Shown here in pieces: positions 31,747 through 43,735 of a stretch of 64,000 nucleotides of DNA. A model generated the notes under the pieces. The model worked only from the letters and a program-made list of their open reading frames with translations, had not been told where the DNA came from and ran no database searches. Position 1 is the first letter of the stretch; each line of letters starts with the position of its first letter. The position numbers and the translations under genes were made by a program. This DNA comes from Mauremys mutica. Its lineage: Eukaryota > Chordata > Testudines > Geoemydidae. The stretch covers positions 4,505,733-4,569,732 of the forward strand of contig NC_059094.1 of NCBI RefSeq assembly GCF_020497125.1, written 5' to 3'.

Positions 31747-31989
31747 TAAGATATGCAACTTCAGCTACGTGAATAGCATAGCTGAAGTCGACGTACTTAG
31801 ATCTACTTACCGCGGTGTCTTCACTGCAGTAAGTCAACAGCTGATGCTCTCCTGTTGACTCCGCTTGCGCTTCTCATTCTGGTGGAGTACTGGAGTCGAC
31901 AGGAGAGCGCTCAGTGGTCAATTTGTCGTGTCTATACTAGACTAAATAAATCGACCCCCACTGGATCGATCGCTGCTCAAAGCCCTCAG

Positions 31990-32761
31990 TTATCAGGGAC
32001 TAAAAAATTTAACTTCTGAAACCATCATAACATTTCCTCATACAATTAGAAAACTCCTGTTGAGGACACTAACGTTTGATACATAATTCAAGTGAAGTAT
32101 AAGTGATAATCCATAAAACAAAACAAAAATGTAAAGGACTTGAAGCTATGATAGAAAAACTAAAACTGGAGAAACAGAGAACACATCTGAGGACTGCACA
32201 GCACTGAAGAGATGGGACAGACAGTGGCAAATGGAGTTTAGCATTCAAAAATAAAAAGTTATGTTCTTCACTTGCAGAAATCCAATTAGGAGAAGGAGAT
32301 GTGTGCCTGAAAAAAGAGAAAAGGAAAAACAAATAATACAAAAAAGCAACCTGGGGTAATAATATGTAGCAATATGAAATCGAGGGTTCAAATTATTTAT
32401 TTCCCAATATTACTTTTTAATGTCAACAATTGTAGTTGCTACAGGGAAGTTCTGTGACTGAAGTGTACATAAAGCATCTCTCTATTAAGATGTAATCCTC
32501 ACCTCTATGAAAATGTCTGAGAACTCCTGATTTAGGATCATTCAAGAACAAGAAATAATGGGGTGAAATTTAAAAAGGGAAAATTTGTGATGACTATCAA
32601 GAAAAAACTTCTGGATAACAAAATGGATCAGACTGTGGAATTGTCAGCAAAGGAAGTGGAAGAAATCCCATCAACCTGGGACGTATTAAAATGAAACTAG
32701 ACATAAATACTAGGTGTGAAATGGCAAAGCTGCCACTGACTTCAGTGGGGCCAGGATTTCA
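31990..32761. other. Unassigned spacer
   Basis: AT-rich with no recognisable gene. Phrases such as 'gacagtggcaaatggagttt' resemble LINE text (CR1/L3 ORF2 nucleotide level) but are too short to assign. Confidence 0.4.
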
Positions 32762-32991
32762 CACTAGATCAACAGTTCTCAGACTTTGAGTCGGGACCCT
32801 AATGTGGGTCACGACCCCATTTTAGTGGAGTCACCAGAGCTGGCTTAGACTTTTCGAGGGTGGGGGTCTGAAGCCAAAGCCTGAGCCGCAATGCCTGGGG
32901 CCAAAGCCCGAGAGCTTCAGCCCTTGGCAGCAGAACTCAGGTAAGGCCCCCTGCCTGGGGCTGAAGCCCTTGGGCTTCAGCTTTGTCCCCC

Positions 32992-34079
32992 TGTGACGGG
33001 GCTGCCCATGGGAGCCAGCTGAGGTCACTCAATTAGGGTGAACTGCAAACAAAACGGGGCAGACAAACCCAATTCTTATTAACTAAACTAAAATTTATTT
33101 AAAAAGAAAAGAGAGAGAGTGTTGGTTAAAAGATCAATATGCAGACAGACTTGAATTCAACTCTTGAGGTTCAGATACGTAGCAGAGATTAGCTTGTAGT
33201 TGCCAAAAGTCCTTTTAGAAATAGTGCATAGGTTATAGTCCGATGTCCATGCCCAGGGTGACTCCAGTCAGTGACTGGGGAGCTCAATCCTTATGGCTTA
33301 AGGTTTCCCCCTCTTGAAACCCAAAGCAGATCTGAGATGAAGCAGGATTGTGTCCCAGGGTTCTTATATATTTCCAGCAGCCTTTTGGCCTGAGAAAGCA
33401 ATAGGCTTAACTCTCCCTCTCCCAAACATCCTGGCAATTAGCACAGGGTAATTTATCCATTAAACAGTTCAGATACAGGTTACCACAACCTTCAAAGAGA
33501 CACAGAGACAATAATACGATTTCACTTAAGTATCTTCCTAAATGTTAATATTCCTTTTTCGATCTTTGAATCAAAGCTATAGCAATAGACAAGACTTGAT
33601 TGCTTACGTCACAAGACCTAAGCAAACACCTACCCTTCTACCTCTAACAATGAAGATTTGCATTTCAAAGCTCTATTCATTTACATATCTTCCTAACCAG
33701 TTTCTAAAGTTCGGCCATGGGTCAGGTCAGGCTGTGAGCAGGGGCGGCTCTAGACATTTCGCCGCCCCAAGCACGGCAGCATGCCACGGGGGGTGCTCTG
33801 CCAGTCCCACGGCTCCGGTGGACCTCCCGCAGGCATGCCTGCGGAGGGTCTGCGGCTCCACCGAAGCCGTGGGACCAGCGGACCCTCCGCAGGCATGCCG
33901 CTGAAGGCTGCCTGCCTGCCACCCTCCCGGCGACCGGCAGAGCGTCCCCCCGTGGCATGCCGCCCCGAGCACGCACTTGGCGTGCTGGGGCCTGGAGACG
34001 CCCCTGTCTGTGAGTTAATTAACTCTTTCTGGCCCTGTCACCTTCTAATGAAATATTATATTACACTTATAATGCCACA
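32992..34079 (-). mobile_element. Solo LTR nested in the hAT element
   Basis: Starts TGTGACGGGG and ends AATGCCACA; CCCCC stands on both sides (a 5-bp duplication, weakened by low complexity). On the minus strand a TATATAAG box (about 33363-33371) and AATAAA (about 33097) are in the right order. Without the MITE at 33739 it is about 810 bp. No internal genes. Confidence 0.75.
33739..34006. mobile_element. hAT MITE, 268 bp, nested in the LTR
   Basis: Termini CAGGGGCGGCTCTAGAC and GCCTGGAGACGCCCCTG; flanks GCTGTGAG and TCTGTGAG (7 of 8 match). GC-rich interior with repeated GGCATGCC/CCGCAGGCATGCC motifs. Same length and family as 36568-36835. Confidence 0.92.
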
Positions 34080-34204
34080 CCCCCACCAGGGTTGGTCGGG
34101 TTCGGGCTTGGGCTTCGCCCCCCCGCCCCCCCGGGTCATGTAGTAATTTTTGTTGTCAGAAGGGGGATGCAGCACAATGAAGTTTGAGAACCCCTGCACT
34201 AGAT

Positions 34205-34860
34205 CATTCCGGTACATTTAAAGGGCCCAATCCTGCTTCTATAGAAGTCAATTGCAAAACACTCACTGACTTCCATAGGAGCTGGCTCCACTGTGAACTT
34301 CAGCTACAGTATGGCCAACTGACAGCCCTTGCTCTGTTTGCTACTTTTCTTATCTTTAGCTGATACAATTGTTCCTAACTAGTTTTTAGTTCTGTTCTGC
34401 TTCTTTTGCAAACCAGGAACAGCAGTTAACCTCCAAGAGGAGCCAGAAGATTCCCTTCTCTCTGTGAAAGCAGTAGAATACCCCAATTTTCTGCACTCCC
34501 TTTGTATTATTCTCAATGGATGTCACAGAACACTGCCAGCCTGGTTATCATGATACTCCTCAGCCTGTGTATTTAGCAGAAGATTATAAATAGCATATTC
34601 AACTTTCAACAATTATCTACCAATGGGAGCAGAATGAGAAGATGAGGAAGTCTGTACTGCTTCCATACTGACCTCTTCAGTCTACTCACCTATCCTACAT
34701 TGGTCTGAACAGTACTATCCACCCATCCTGTGGATGAGGCACTAGAGAACACTACATTGTCACTAGGACTATTTCTAAATTGACTGTGCTGATTTCTTAA
34801 AGTCATGATCTAGCTGGTCTGGGGTAAGGATAATGTCAAAGTTTAACCTTTCCTAAGCAG
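34205..34860. other. Unassigned spacer
   Basis: No recognisable coding or repeat sequence. Confidence 0.4.
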
Positions 34861-34945
34861 GATTCATAGATTCCAAGGCCAGAAGGAACCACTGGGATGA
34901 TCTAGTCTGACCTCCTGTATAACACAGGCCATGGATCTTCCCCAA
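34861..34945 (-). mobile_element. CR1/L3-like 3' end fragment
   Basis: 'CATAGATTCCAAGGCCAGAA' followed by 'GATCTAGTCTGACCTCCTG' is the reverse strand of a CR1-group 3' end. Confidence 0.6.
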
Positions 34946-35892
34946 AATAGGAGAGCACCCATCAATCCCTTAGGGATGTCTCATTCCTGGATATATGTAA
35001 TGCAGCCACATAATATTTACTTCATATGTTTTCAAGCACTGTTGTTCAGACATGACCTCAATGGAGCCATTTCAGACTCTCTCCTTAGAGGACCGGGATC
35101 CCAAACTCCATTTTGGGATATTCATTCTTAACTATGGGCCAGATTGAGGAGCTTGTTTTCCTAGTCACAAACTGATCACTTATTGGATTTGGTCCTATTC
35201 ACTGTCTGTTACAGTGGGTTTTTTTTTATTTCACCATGTTGGGATATATCCCAAGCTACTTACTGTCCAAAGAGCAAGCATTTATCTAAGTGTTTTCCAT
35301 GTAAAATCAATAATAATAGCCAAGTCCCCAGTGGACTTCATGGAGTCTCTGACACTTCTTCCTTTACAGGGTCAAAACTCTACTTGGGGTAGGCTTTTTT
35401 TGTTTTTGTATTTTTGGGTGCAATTGTGAAGGATTTGGGAATACAAGCGATGTTTGAATTGTGCCTCTCACTTATGGTGGAAAGGCTTTCTCAGGGGAAG
35501 TCTTTACAACATTTCCTAAAGATGGCCAGACTCTGGATTTGCCTTGATCTTCTCTAGAAGATTGTTCCATAGCTGGATTGTAAAAAAGAATGATTCCAGA
35601 CCAGACCCCAGATTTGGCCTGTTTACTAGAAAGAAATATGTCTCTCAGCTCTCTCTAATCCTGCTGAGCATGTGCTAATTGAAACAGGCCTGCCAGTTTG
35701 CACGGTCTGTGCTAATTGTAGAAAAACATTCAGAGACAATGAGTTTGTCCTAAAAGTGATAAGATAACAACATGTTACAAATGTTTTTTCTAAACTCAGG
35801 AACAAGATTAGTTGTTCCTCCACTTTTACATTCCTATCTTGCTTGTTTTCTTTTCATGTGTGACAAGTGGCATGAATAGATTCATTGGAGTC
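34946..35892. other. Unassigned spacer
   Basis: No recognisable gene. A T-run at 35218-35230 and AT-rich context; frames under 75 codons on both strands. Confidence 0.4.
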
Positions 35893-36563
35893 TGTCATGC
35901 CCTAATGATTAGAGAATAGTTATGTTAAGTGAAATAGGGTGTGATTGTAAATATATGTTTGAATTAGTAATAAAAGGTTGAAGTGCCAGCCTAATAAATA
36001 ATAACTACCCAGGAACATTTGGCCGAAGAATGCGCAGGATGGAGATAACCGGATGACCCCGTAGGGCAAACTGGAATCCACCCCCAACTGCCCCAAGGAC
36101 GAAGGGGCCGAAGAACTGAAGAACAAGATAACAACAAGCCGTCACTGTTGGGCCATCTGCATGATGAACTATCACTTCAAATGTGAGAGCAGCATGACAA
36201 AGCAAACCCTATAGATTTGAATGAGGATGAATCCCTATAAAGACAGACTCTGAAGACTGAGAACTTCGAGTCTGGTTCTCCAACCATCCTCCAGGACCAT
36301 CGGATGTGCATCTGACAAGACTCGGCTCCATCCTCGTGTCCAGGCCACCTGGCCAGTGGCTTAGCACAAGCAACTCTAAGGCTGGTAACTATGATAACAA
36401 CCTTGCAGAACCTGTGTATGTATGAATGGATGTGTGAATGAATGGAATGTTATAGCTATAAGTGACTGCTTACTATGATTCTTTCTGTATTCACAATAAA
36501 CATGGCATTTTGCCTTATCCCCTTTAATAAGATACTGCTGGTTTTTATTTTATTGGTATAACA
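35893..36563 (+). mobile_element. Solo LTR
   Basis: Starts TGTCATGCCC and ends GGTATAACA. CCTATAAAG at about 36232 and AATAAA at about 36494 are in LTR order. Flanks GAGTC and GGATC match at only 3 of 5 bases, so the duplication is doubtful. Family unknown. Confidence 0.65.
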
Positions 36564-36567
36564 GGAT

Positions 36568-36835
36568 CAGGGGCGGCTCTAGGTATTTTGCCACCCCATG
36601 CATGGCAGGCAGGCTGCCTTCAGCGGCTTGCCTGTGGGAGGTCCCCGGTCCCGCAGATTTGGCGGCGTGCCTGCGGGAGGGCAGACACTGCCGAAGCCGC
36701 GGGACCAGCAGACACTCCGCAGGCATGCCGCCGAAGGCAACCTGCCTGCCGCCCTCGCGGTGACCGGCAGAGCGCCCCACGTGGCTTGTCGCCCCAGGCA
36801 CGTGCTTGGCATGCTGGTGCCTGGAGCCGCCTCTG
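36568..36835. mobile_element. hAT MITE, 268 bp
   Basis: Termini CAGGGGCGGCTCTAGG and CCTGGAGCCGCCTCTG; perfect 8-bp target duplication AACAGGAT at 36560-36567 and 36836-36843. It inserted across the last bases of the LTR at 35893-36563. Confidence 0.95.
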
Positions 36836-36843
36836 AACAGGAT

Positions 36844-37235
36844 CACCTCAACAAATAATGCCTTGTCTCCAGTTTTCATATGTTTCATTCTGACCTGTGT
36901 GAACTACATTGTCCCAGAGGAGGGCAGCTGTTGCAGTGGATCATACATCAAAATTTGGGTTTTGACATAGCTAGGGCTTGATCCATAAATGTCTTTGAAA
37001 ATTAGGACCTAGCCCTTAAACTGGCTTCAGAAGCTGACTGGGAGCCAGTGGAGGGATTTGAGCACTGGGAGCATAGTGGAGGGATTTTCTGTACTCACGG
37101 CAGCCTGAGCCATATTCTGTGGCAGCTGGAGCCTCTGCATCATCTTCACATTCAGCTTCTAATAAAATCTAATTTCAGTCATATAGCCTCATGGATCACT
37201 GTGCCAGGACCTTGTCCAGGAGGAAGGAATGAAAT
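36844..37235. other. Unassigned spacer
   Basis: No recognisable gene; 'agccagtggagggatttgag' resembles common SINE-tail text but cannot be assigned. Confidence 0.4.
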
Positions 37236-37333
37236 TTCCTAGGAAGTTGGAGGTGAAAGAAGGCACTTTTGAAAACTGTTGCTAACTAGGTTCACTCGGG
37301 GAAGGAGACCAAAGCCCTGAGGTAAGTGGGGAA

Positions 37334-39409
37334 ATGGGATACCAGGAGGAAGCACAAGCAGGAGAGCACAAGAGGGGAGGACTCCTGTCTCAGACTGAGA
37401 AAGCGGGACAATCAGCGAGTTATCTTAAGTGCCTATACACAAATACAAGAAGCCTGGGAAATAAGCAGGGAGAACCAGAATTCCTAGCACAGTCAAGGAA
37501 CTATGATGTGATTGGAATAACAGAGACTTGGTGGGATAACTCACATAACTGGAGTACTGTCATGGATGGATATAAACTGTTCAGGAAGGACAGGCAGGGC
37601 ACAAAAGGTGGGGGAGACACATTATATGTAAGAGAGCAGTATGGGGGGTGGGCTAGCTCAGTGGTTTGAGTATTTGCCTGCTAAACCCAGAGTTGTGAGT
37701 TCAATCCTTGAGAGGGCCATTTAGGGAACTGGGGTAAAAATCTGTCTGGGGATTGGCCCTGCTTTGAGTAGGGGGTTAGACTAGATGATTTCCTGAGGTC
37801 CCTTCCAACCCTGATATTCTATGACTGCTCAGAGCTCCAGTATGAAACTGCAGAAAAACCTGAGAGTCTCTGGATTAAGTTTAGAAATGTGAGCAACAAG
37901 GATGATGTCATGGTGGGAGTCTGCTGTAGACCAGGTGGATGAGGCTTTCTTCCGGCAACTAGCAGAAATTACTAGATCGCAGGCCTTGTTCTCATGGGAG
38001 ACTTCAATTATCCTCATATCTGCTGGGAGAGCAATATAGTGGTGTACAGACAATCCAGGAAGTTTTTGGAAAGTGTAGGGGACAATTTCCTGGTGCAAGT
38101 GCTGGAGGAACCAACTAGGGGCAAAGCTCTTCTTGACCTGCTGCTCACAAACCAGGAAGAATTAGTAGAGGAAGCAAAAGTGGATGGGAAACTGGCAGGC
38201 AGTGACCATGAGATGGTTGAGTTCAGGATCCTGACACAAAGAAGAAAGGAGAGCAGCAGAATATGGATCCTGGACTTCAGAAAAGCAGATTTTGACTCCC
38301 TCAGGGAACTGATGGGCAGGATCCCCTGGGAGAATAACATGAGGGGCAAAGGAATCCAGGAGAGCTGGCTGTATTTTAAAGAATCTTTATTGAGGTTGCA
38401 GGAACAAACCATCCCGATGTGTAGAAAAATTAGTAAATATGGCAGGCGAACAGCTTTGCTTAACAGTGAAATCCTTGCTGATCTTAAACTCAAAAAAGAA
38501 GCTTACAAGAAGCGGAAGATTGGACAAATGACCAGGGAGGAGTATAAAAATATTGCTCAGCCATGCCAGAGTGAAATCAGGAAGGCCAAATCACACTTGG
38601 AGTTGCAGCTGGCAAGATATGTTAAGAATAACAAGAAGGGTTTCTTTGGGTATGTTAGCAACAAGAAGAAAGTCAAGGAAAGTGTGGGCCCCTTGCTGAA
38701 AGAGCGAGGCAACCTAGTGACAGAGGATGTGGAAAAAGCTAATGTACTCAATGCTTTTTTTGCCTCTATCTTCACAAACAAGGTCAGCTCCCAGACTGCT
38801 GCACTGGGCAGCACAGCATGGGGAGGAGGTGACCAGCCCTCTGTGGAGAAAGAAGTGGTTCAGGACTATTTAGAAAAGCTGGATGAGCACAAGTCCATGG
38901 GGCCAGATGCACTGCATCTGAGGGTGCTAAAAGACTTGGCGGATGTGATTGCAGAGCCATTGGCCATTATTTTTGAAAACTCATGGCGATTGGGGGAGGT
39001 CCTGGATGACTGGAAAAAGGCTAATATAGTGCCCATCTTTAAAAAAGGGAAGGAGGAGGATCCGAGGAACTACAGGCCAGTCAGCCTCACCTCAGTGCCT
39101 GGAAAAATCATGGAGCAGGTCCTCAAGGAATCAATTCTGAAGTATTTAGAGGAGAGGAAAGTGATCAGGAACAATCAGCATGGATTTATCAAGGGTAAGT
39201 CATGTCTGACTAACCTAATTGCCTTCTATGAGGAGATAACTGGCTCTGTGGATGAGGGGAAAGCAGTGGATGTGCTATTTCTGGACTTTAGCAAAGCTTT
39301 TGATACAGTCTCCCACAGTATTCTTGCTGGCAAGTTAAAGAAATATGGGCTGGATGAATGGACTCTAAGGTGGACAGAAAGCCAGCTAGATCATAGAATA
39401 GAATCATAG
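37334..39409 (+). pseudogene. CR1 ORF2 remnant with a 471-codon open stretch
   Basis: Endonuclease start: LKCLYTNTRSLGNKQGEPEF and IGITETWWDNSHNWS. After the SINE and a frame break, 37994-39409 is open for 471 codons: MGDFNYPHICWESN (endonuclease), SDHEMVEF (endonuclease His/Asp), KANIVPIFKKGKEEDPRNYR and LFLDFSKAFDTVSHSIL (RT motif A). The catalytic FADDTKLGG follows only at about 45812, beyond the hAT insertion. The frame looks clean for its age but is only part of ORF2. Confidence 0.87.
37643..37824 (+). mobile_element. tRNA-derived SINE with CR1-like tail (turtle Cry I type)
   Basis: The head reads GGGCTAGCTCAGTGGTTTGA (A box region) and GAGTTCAATCCTTGAGAGGG (B box, GTTCAATCC). The tail TTGGCCCTGCTTTGAGTAG ... 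CCAACCCTGATATTCTATGA copies the CR1 3' end. This is how a SINE uses CR1 machinery. It interrupts CR1 ORF2. Confidence 0.87.
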
Positions 39410-39810
39410 AATCTCAGGGTTGGAAGGGACCTCAGGAGGTCATCTAGTCCAACCCCCTGCTCAAAGCAGGACCAAACCCAACTAAATCATCCCAGCCAGG
39501 GCTTTGTCAAGCCTGACCTTAAAAACCTCAAAGGAAGGAGATTCAACCCCCTTCCTAGGTAACCCATTCCAGTTCTTCACCACCCTACTAGTGAAAAAGT
39601 TTTTCCTAATGTCCAACCTAAACCTCCCCCTCTGCAACTTGAGACCATTACTCCTTGTTCTGTCATCTGGTACCACTGAGAACAGTCTAGATGCATCCTC
39701 TTTGGAACCCCCTTTCAGGTAGTTGAAAGCAGCTATCAAATCCCCCCTCATTCTTCTCTTCTGCAGACTAAACAATCCCAGTTCCCTCAGCCTCTCCTCA
39801 TAAGTCATGT
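39393..39810 (-). mobile_element. CR1 3' fragment, opposite strand
   Basis: The minus strand 39482-39808 encodes the ORF2 C-terminus ([20 protein letters not shown] ... [18 protein letters not shown]), followed by the CR1 3' end at 39393. It splits the plus-strand CR1 between RT motifs A and B. Confidence 0.88.
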
Positions 39811-40510
39811 GCTCAACAGGTAGTGATCAATGGCTTCATGTCTAGCTGGCAGCCAGTATCAAGCAGAGTGCCCCAAGGGTCGGTCCTGCGGCCGGTTTTG
39901 TTCAATATCTTCATTAGTGATCTGGAGGATGGCGTGGACTGCACCAGTGATTTCCCCAGGAATTGAAATTAGGGGGGGAAGGGTGTTCGAATTTACTGGG
40001 GGGGTGTCTGGGCCCATGAAGGGTGAGACTGTGAGGGTGAAGGTGGGCTGTATGGCACCATAGTAAAAACTGAAAAATGTTTCATGACCATTTTATTAGA
40101 TTTAACTCATGTTTTAAAATCATCACATAAATTAACGTTGGCTACTCAAGCCTTCTATGAAGCACTACATCTACATCCTTCTTGGTTTCTTGCTATTATT
40201 TTGCACAACTCTGTTAATGAACTTCTTGAATGCAATGTGTTCATCTTCGGTGGCTTCTCATGTCTCCAGTACTTCCATTCCTTCAATTGATATGCTCATT
40301 AGTTCATCCACATGAACAGCAGAAGGTGACTTCTTTCAGAACACAAAAGTCTATTCAATGATGAAAAAGAACGCTCAACTGTGGCTGTTGTGACTGGAGT
40401 AGCAAGAGATGAATTCCTACTTCTTTCATCCCAGGAAACAGAACACAAAGATCGGGTCGAGCCACTAGTGATGCTAAAAAAGAAGTTGAAGTCAAATCTT
40501 CATTCATTCG

Positions 40511-42367
40511 TCATATGATATTCCACTCTGTGTTCAAATTCTCTATTCTGTCCTGATCACATGGCGGCCCCATTGCTGGTAGTGCCTCACTCCACTCAAC
40601 TGTTGGTGTTTTATAGGACAGGGATTTGTAAAAGCTACGTAGAGGTTGAGTAGAATCTAGAAGTCGCTGTTGTAGATTTTTAAGAATCAAGTCTATGTAC
40701 TTTTTCAGTTGTCTTAACAAACACTTCTTGTCTTCTTCACTTAAAGATTCAATATAAATGCCTTCATTAGTCAACTTCTTGACTGAAGTCTTTGCTTCTT
40801 CCAGTACTTTTTCAATGGATAGCTCTCTGATTGATCCAAATGTAGCTTCTATTGCTGGACAAAGACCTACTACTGTGGTAGCAGATGCCTGGATGGCATT
40901 GATTAATGACCCAAGCAGTTTCAACAGTAGACTTACGAGAGAGTGAACGGCAATAGTCTTCTCTGAACATAGTAGCAAAAGTAATCCACCAGCCTCGCTA
41001 CTTAGATCCATCCCATCTTGGTAGATACCTTCCAAAGCCAGTAATAACAGCTGGAGTAATTTTAAGACAACAGTCAAGGATGGTTCATGAGAAAGCCAGT
41101 GGGTTTTCCCAGGTTGGACTAATTTGAACTTCAGTCCCAGTGTATCTTCTATATTTTCCAAGATATTCAGTCTTTTTGGACTCTTGGTGAAAAAAGAATA
41201 TAATGAAGACATTAAATGTATAGCTTTTTAAATATCTTTTGAAGATTCTGCAGCTCGTACTAGTGCTAGTTGGAGTAGATGGCTTCTGTAGTGTGTATAG
41301 GAGAGAATAGGATTACACTTTTCTCTGAGCAAAGCTTGTACTCCACCATGTCTTCCAGAGAAGTTTGCAGCTCCATCAAATGCACAAGCAGCCATCTGTT
41401 TGGGGTCCAATTGACAAGAATTTAATTATTTTAAGATGTGAGTTGTCACAGATGCAGCCGATGTGTCTTCTATAACTTGAACATCTAGAAATGCATCTAC
41501 TGGCCTACCCCTGACATCAAGATAATGTACACAATGACTTAATACTTGATGCCCATTTGCATCAGTGAATTCATCAGCCATGTATGCAAATTTTTGAACG
41601 TGGTAAGAGTTCTTCACTTTTTCAACTGTTGACTCTTTCGCTGTTGCACCGCATGCTTCTAGCCAGTCAGTTGAGTTTCTTGCAGAAAGACAGTGAGCAT
41701 TTGCTGGTCTTGTTCAGAACCAGTGTTCAACTTCAGGATGAACAAGTGACAATGCATTTAACATTGGCCTCCAGTTTGTAGTGTGTGGTATCTCTTGCTT
41801 AAATAGAAAGTAGGATGCCACAGCCATGTTTGTTCGCATGATCTGTGTTGTGTCTCCAGCATTCTTATTAAGCCTCATTAAGTACTTCTAAAATTGGCTT
41901 TGAAAGTGGGCCTATAAGGCTTTCTGCATGTTGAGGCACTCCAGAGGCCTGGTGTTTTGCAGCTTTTTCACGTAGTTTGTCAGCATTGGCTTTGCTGATT
42001 GCTTTGACAAACCAAGCTCCTCCACTTTTACCAATTATAGCATTGGGAAGCTTTCCTTCTTTGTCAGCTTTTTTTGCAAGAGGTGCACCAGTAGCCATCT
42101 TTTGTAACTTCAATAAATGGAAACACTTTGACCAACAAACATCGGGAACTGCCTTTAGGTTTTGGAGGCACTGTTTCTTCAGTAGGTAGCTGTATTTGTG
42201 CTTTCAGGCTGGTTGAATGTAAATATACCACTTGAGCCTTCAGATGACGTGTTAATATATTCTTGGTTCTTGATGTGTTCTTCACCTTGGTTAGTTTTTG
42301 AGGCCTTTGAGTGGAAAAATTGTTGTATTGTTTTTTGTCTTTTCATTTTTACTTTGACCTGCAACAT
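40511..42367 (-). pseudogene. hAT transposase remnant (KIAA1586/ZMYM-like)
   Basis: Pieces in order on the minus strand: N-terminal KRQKTIQQFFHSKASK (42179-42367), a Lys-rich part with KSGGAWFVKAISKANADKLR (41868-42113), FAYMADEFTDANGHQVLSHC (41426-41617), ACAFDGAANFSGRHGGVQA with RSHLLQLALV (41228-41410; DGAxNxxG is a hAT catalytic-core hallmark) and a 233-codon C-terminal stretch starting FFTKSPKRLNILENIED (40511-41212). Frames change between pieces and no single frame spans the gene. The resemblance is to hAT proteins with a TTF-type N-terminus such as KIAA1586; family assignment is by eye. Confidence 0.72.
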
Positions 42368-42524
42368 ATAAAAGAGATATGAATAAAGTAAATGTTTTGT
42401 TAGGATAATGCAAATTTAACATAAGGATAATGCAAGTTACACCAAAACACATAACAGGTCTAGATTTCTCTAAAAATATACATTTTTTTAAAAAATGTAT
42501 TTAATTTAAATTGACTTTTGAAAA

Positions 42525-43735
42525 GTAAGCCATCATGGGATAAGAGGGAAGTCCTCTCATGGATCAGTAACTGGTTAAAAGATGGGAAACAAAGGGCAGG
42601 AATAAATTATCAGTTTTCAGAATGGAGAGAGATAAACAGTGGTATCCCTGAGGGGTCGGTAATGGGACCATTACTGTTCAACATATTCATAAATGATCTG
42701 GAAAAATGGGTAAGTAGTGAGGTGGCAAAATTTGCAGATGATACAAAACTATTCAAGATAGTTAAGTCCCAGGCAGACTGCAAAGAGTTACAAAGGGATC
42801 TCACAAAACTGGGTGACTGGGCAACAAAATGGCAGATGAAATTCAATGTTGATAAATGCAAAGTAATGTACATTGGAAAACAATCTCAACTATACACACA
42901 AGATGATGGAGTCTGAATTAGCTGTTAACACTCAAGAAAGAGATCTTGGAGTCATTGTGGATAGTTCTCTGAAAACATCCACTCAATATGCAGCAGCAGT
43001 CAAAAAAGCAAACAGAATGTTGGGAATCATTAAGAAAGGGATAGATAATAAGACAGAAAATATCATATTGCCTCTATATAAATCCATGGTACGTGCACAC
43101 CTTGAATACTATGTGCAGATCTGGTCAGCGCATCCCAAAAAAGATATATTGGAATGGGAAAAGGTACAGAGATGGGCAACTAAAATGATTAGGGGTATGA
43201 AACAGGAGGAGAGATTAAAATGACTGGGAATTTTCAGCTTAGAAAAAAGACGTCTAAGGGGGGATATGATAGAGGTCTATAAAATCTTGACTGATGTGAA
43301 GAAAGTGAATAAGGAAATGTTATTTAATCCTACCCATAACACAAGAACGCGCAGTCACCCAATGAAATTAATAGGCAGCAGATTTAAAAAAAACAAACAG
43401 AAGTACTTCTTCACACAACATAAAGTCAACCTGTGGAACTCTTTGCCAGGGGATGCTGTGAAGACCAAAACTATAACAGGATTAAAAAAAAGAACTAGAT
43501 AAATTCCTGGAGAACAGGTCCATCAGTGGCTATTAGCCAGGATGGGGAGGGATGCAACATCATGCTCTGAGTGTCCCGAGCCTGTTTGCCAGAAGCTGGG
43601 AATGGGCAACAGGAGATGGATCACTTGATGATTACCTGTTCTGTTCATTCCCTCTGAAGCACCTGGCCTTGACCACTGTCGGAAGATGGGATACTGGGCC
43701 ATTGGTCTGACTCAGTATCACCATTCTTATGTAAA
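42525..43735 (+). mobile_element. L3-like (CR1-clade) LINE fragment
   Basis: ORF2 pieces: SGIPEGSVMGPLLFNIFIND and [16 protein letters not shown] (RT motifs B and C), KWQMKFNVDKCKVM, then ERDLGVIVDSSLKTS and YFFTQHKVNLWNSLPGDAV. The 3' end 'TTGGTCTGACTCAGTATCAC' then 'CTTATGT' is L3-type, unlike the CR1 copies around it. It is inserted in the 5' region of the hAT. Confidence 0.82.

Larger units (their letters stand above)
29876..31986. mobile_element. Harbinger MITE split by a second Harbinger element
   Basis: Left part AAGGCTTGTCTACACTACCG; right part resumes at 31750 with CAACTTCAGCTACGTGAATA, which closely matches the interior of the MITE at 10606-10901. It ends near AAAGCCCTCAG. Ends are eroded, so the boundaries are approximate. 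Confidence 0.65.
32770..34196. mobile_element. hAT (Charlie-like) element split by an LTR
   Basis: Termini CAACAGTTCTCAGACTT and, from the right, CAGGGGTTCTCAAACTT. Perfect 8-bp target duplication CACTAGAT at 32762-32769 and 34197-34204. Own sequence is only about 340 bp and non-coding, with GGGCTTCAGC-type motifs shared with the remnant at 47611-48109. Confidence 0.88.

Noticed and set aside
37643..37716. A functional tRNA gene
   Set aside because: A and B box regions are present, but the sequence runs straight into a CR1-like tail and the tRNA stems are degraded: a SINE.
37994..39409. 471-codon frame as a host gene
   Set aside because: Motifs are CR1 endonuclease and RT, and the frame continues in CR1 pieces beyond the insertions.
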